From assembly GCF_004354915.1 (NCBI RefSeq), contig NZ_SMSI01000001.1, positions 868,001-932,000 on the forward strand: DNA of 64,000 nt, in the 5' to 3' direction. Below the pieces are notes generated by a model. That model was not told the DNA's origin and ran no database searches. It saw only the letters and a list, made by a program, of their open reading frames with translations. The stretch comes from Pseudohoeflea suaedae (GTDB lineage Bacteria > Pseudomonadota > Alphaproteobacteria > Rhizobiales > Rhizobiaceae). Shown piece by piece: positions 63,007 to 64,000 of this stretch. Positions within the stretch are counted from its first letter, which is position 1, and each line of letters opens with the position of its first letter. The translations under genes were made by a program, and so were the position numbers.

Positions 63007-63801
63007 ATGTCGATTGCTGCGCGCATCGCGCCCCATCTCCCCTATCTGCGCCGTTTTTCCCGTGCTGTCACGGGGTCGCAAACGTCGGGCGATGCTTACG
63101 TCGCTGCCGTCCTCGAGGCTCTCATAGCGGATATTTCGATTTTCCCGGACGCCTCTAACGACCGCATCTCGCTTTATAAACTTTTCGTGGCGCTGTTTGG
63201 TTCCATCAACATCGATGTCGGCGAGGCCCTGTCGCCCTATGCCTGGGAGCAGCGCGCAGCGGACAATTTGATGCATCTGGCGCCTCTGCCTCGCCAGGCC
63301 TTCCTGCTCGTCGCGGTGGAGGGCTTCAATGAGGATCAGGTCTGCGAGATCCTCGACAAGCCGAAGGGCGAAGTGGAGTCCCTGCTCGAGGACGCGTCGC
63401 GCCAGATTTCCAATCAGGTTGCCACCGACATCCTCATCATCGAGGACGAGCCGCTTATCGCGATGGACATCGAGGAAATGGTTGAATCGCTCGGCCACAA
63501 GGTAACCGGCATCGCCCGTACCCATGCGGAAGCCGTTCGCCTGTTCGAGGAAACGAGCCCGAAGATGGTTCTGGCCGATATCCAGCTCGCCGACGGCAGC
63601 TCGGGCATCGACGCGGTCAACGATATTCTCAAGACTGCGGAAATTCCCGTGATCTTCATCACCGCGTTCCCGGAGCGTCTCCTGACGGGTGACCGTCCCG
63701 AGCCGGCATTCCTCGTCACCAAGCCGTTCAATCCGGAAATGGTCAAGGCGTTGATCAGTCAGGCGCTCTTCTTTGAACGCGTCGACGCCAAGGCGGCGTG
63801 A
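63007..63801 (+). CDS. phyR: response regulator PhyR (anti-anti-sigma factor)
   Basis: A 264-residue PhyR. The N-terminal half (about 1-130) is a degenerate EcfG-like sigma domain, with MHLAPLPRQAFLLVAVEGFN and VCEILDKPKGEVESLLEDAS equivalent to region 4. The C-terminal half is a receiver: acidic pocket ILIIEDEPLIAMD, phospho-acceptor Asp191 in VLADIQLADGSS, switch threonine in VIFITAFPER and the lysine in VTKPFNPEMV. On phosphorylation it binds NepR and frees EcfG. It is divergent from nepR-ecfG, and ATG 63007 is preceded by AAGGAG. The kinase (PhyK type) is not in the window. Confidence 0.95.
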   Translation: MSIAARIAPHLPYLRRFSRAVTGSQTSGDAYVAAVLEALIADISIFPDASNDRISLYKLFVALFGSINIDVGEALSPYAWEQRAADNLMHLAPLPRQAFLLVAVEGFNEDQVCEILDKPKGEVESLLEDASRQISNQVATDILIIEDEPLIAMDIEEMVESLGHKVTGIARTHAEAVRLFEETSPKMVLADIQLADGSSGIDAVNDILKTAEIPVIFITAFPERLLTGDRPEPAFLVTKPFNPEMVKALISQALFFERVDAKAA

Positions 63802-63839
63802 CAAACTTTAATCGTTGCGTGAGGTAATGCGTGTGTCCG

Positions 63840-63864
63840 GGAACCAAAGAGCGGTTCGGTCGTT
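63840..63864 (+). promoter_or_regulatory. EcfG (general stress) promoter
   Basis: GGAAC-N16-CGTT, exact to consensus, ends 33 bases before the start of the DUF1328-like gene. Confidence 0.78.
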
Positions 63865-63896
63865 TTCCCGTCATCAGACAATGATGGAGAAACAAA

Positions 63897-64000
63897 ATGC
63901 TGTACTATGCTCTGGTCTTCCTGGTCGTCGCGATTATCGCCGGCGTTCTTGGTTTCGGTGGTATTGCGGGCGCATCCGCAAGCATTGCTCAGGTGCTCTT
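63897..64000 (+). CDS. DUF1328/YtjA-like small membrane protein, 5' part (runs off window)
   Basis: The first 34 codons read [20 protein letters not shown] then [14 protein letters not shown], two hydrophobic segments typical of the 50-60 residue DUF1328 (YtjA) proteins. The function is unknown; the family is often stress-induced. ATGGAGAAACAAA precedes the ATG as ribosome-binding site, and an exact EcfG promoter lies just upstream. Confidence 0.8.
   Translation, partial: MLYYALVFLVVAIIAGVLGFGGIAGASASIAQVL

Overview
The window reads as chromosomal DNA of a GC-rich alphaproteobacterium of the Rhizobiaceae/Sinorhizobium-Agrobacterium kind. The evidence is the alphaproteobacterial general stress locus (ecfG-nepR-phyR), a CbrA-like PAS sensor kinase behind a CtrA-type box, a His tRNA with discriminator A73, a tandem glycine riboswitch ahead of gcvTHP, and a gene order (aceA, ScfR/RamB-like regulator, potFGHI, acetoacetyl-CoA ligase, cbrA, phasin) that I recall from Sinorhizobium meliloti chromosomes. 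Genes are dense, most neighbours are in tight operons, and I see no IS element, prophage, integrase or CRISPR array.

Layout. 0-6 kb: a putrescine catabolic pair (puuA and the start of puuB), a large chemoreceptor and a Bcr/CflA-type MFS exporter. 6-9.4 kb: isocitrate lyase and its divergent regulator, separated by an array of TGTAA-core repeats. 9.5-13.6 kb: putrescine ABC transporter potFGHI with an intrinsic terminator after potF. 13.6-22.8 kb: AsmA protein, acetoacetyl-CoA ligase, a possible small RNA, the very large cbrA kinase gene, and a phasin with operator-like dyads in its promoter. 22.9-28.7 kb: tRNA-His, a stand-alone Lrp-type effector domain, and a tetR-adaptor-RND efflux operon. 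28.8-34.3 kb: riboswitch-controlled gcvTHP and a small P-loop kinase. 34.4-40.6 kb: the branched-chain amino acid transporter (livK, then livHMGF plus a small membrane protein), in which LivG carries an unusual helix-hairpin-helix tail.

40.9-47.4 kb is the most unusual part: four plus-strand genes (RraA-like, CmcI-like, amidohydrolase-like, methyltransferase) meet three minus-strand genes (two paralogous glycosyltransferases and an ATP-grasp ligase) tail to tail with one base between them. This looks like an undescribed pathway for a modified glycan or small conjugate. It is followed by purine genes (NCS2 permease, allantoicase), a YaiI-family protein and a three-gene glucosylglycerate operon (GH13_18 phosphorylase, HAD phosphatase, GpgS-like synthase).

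54.5-64 kb is stress physiology: a small secreted protein, a BLUF blue-light sensor, a two-PRC-barrel exported protein, a YqjD/YqjE-like pair with Dps, a Crp/Fnr-DGK-DUF2254 operon, and the ecfG-nepR-phyR locus. Three exact GGAAC-N16-CGTT promoters, and weaker versions, tie several of these genes to the EcfG sigma factor encoded in the same window. All functions are inferred from sequence reading alone; no database search was run.
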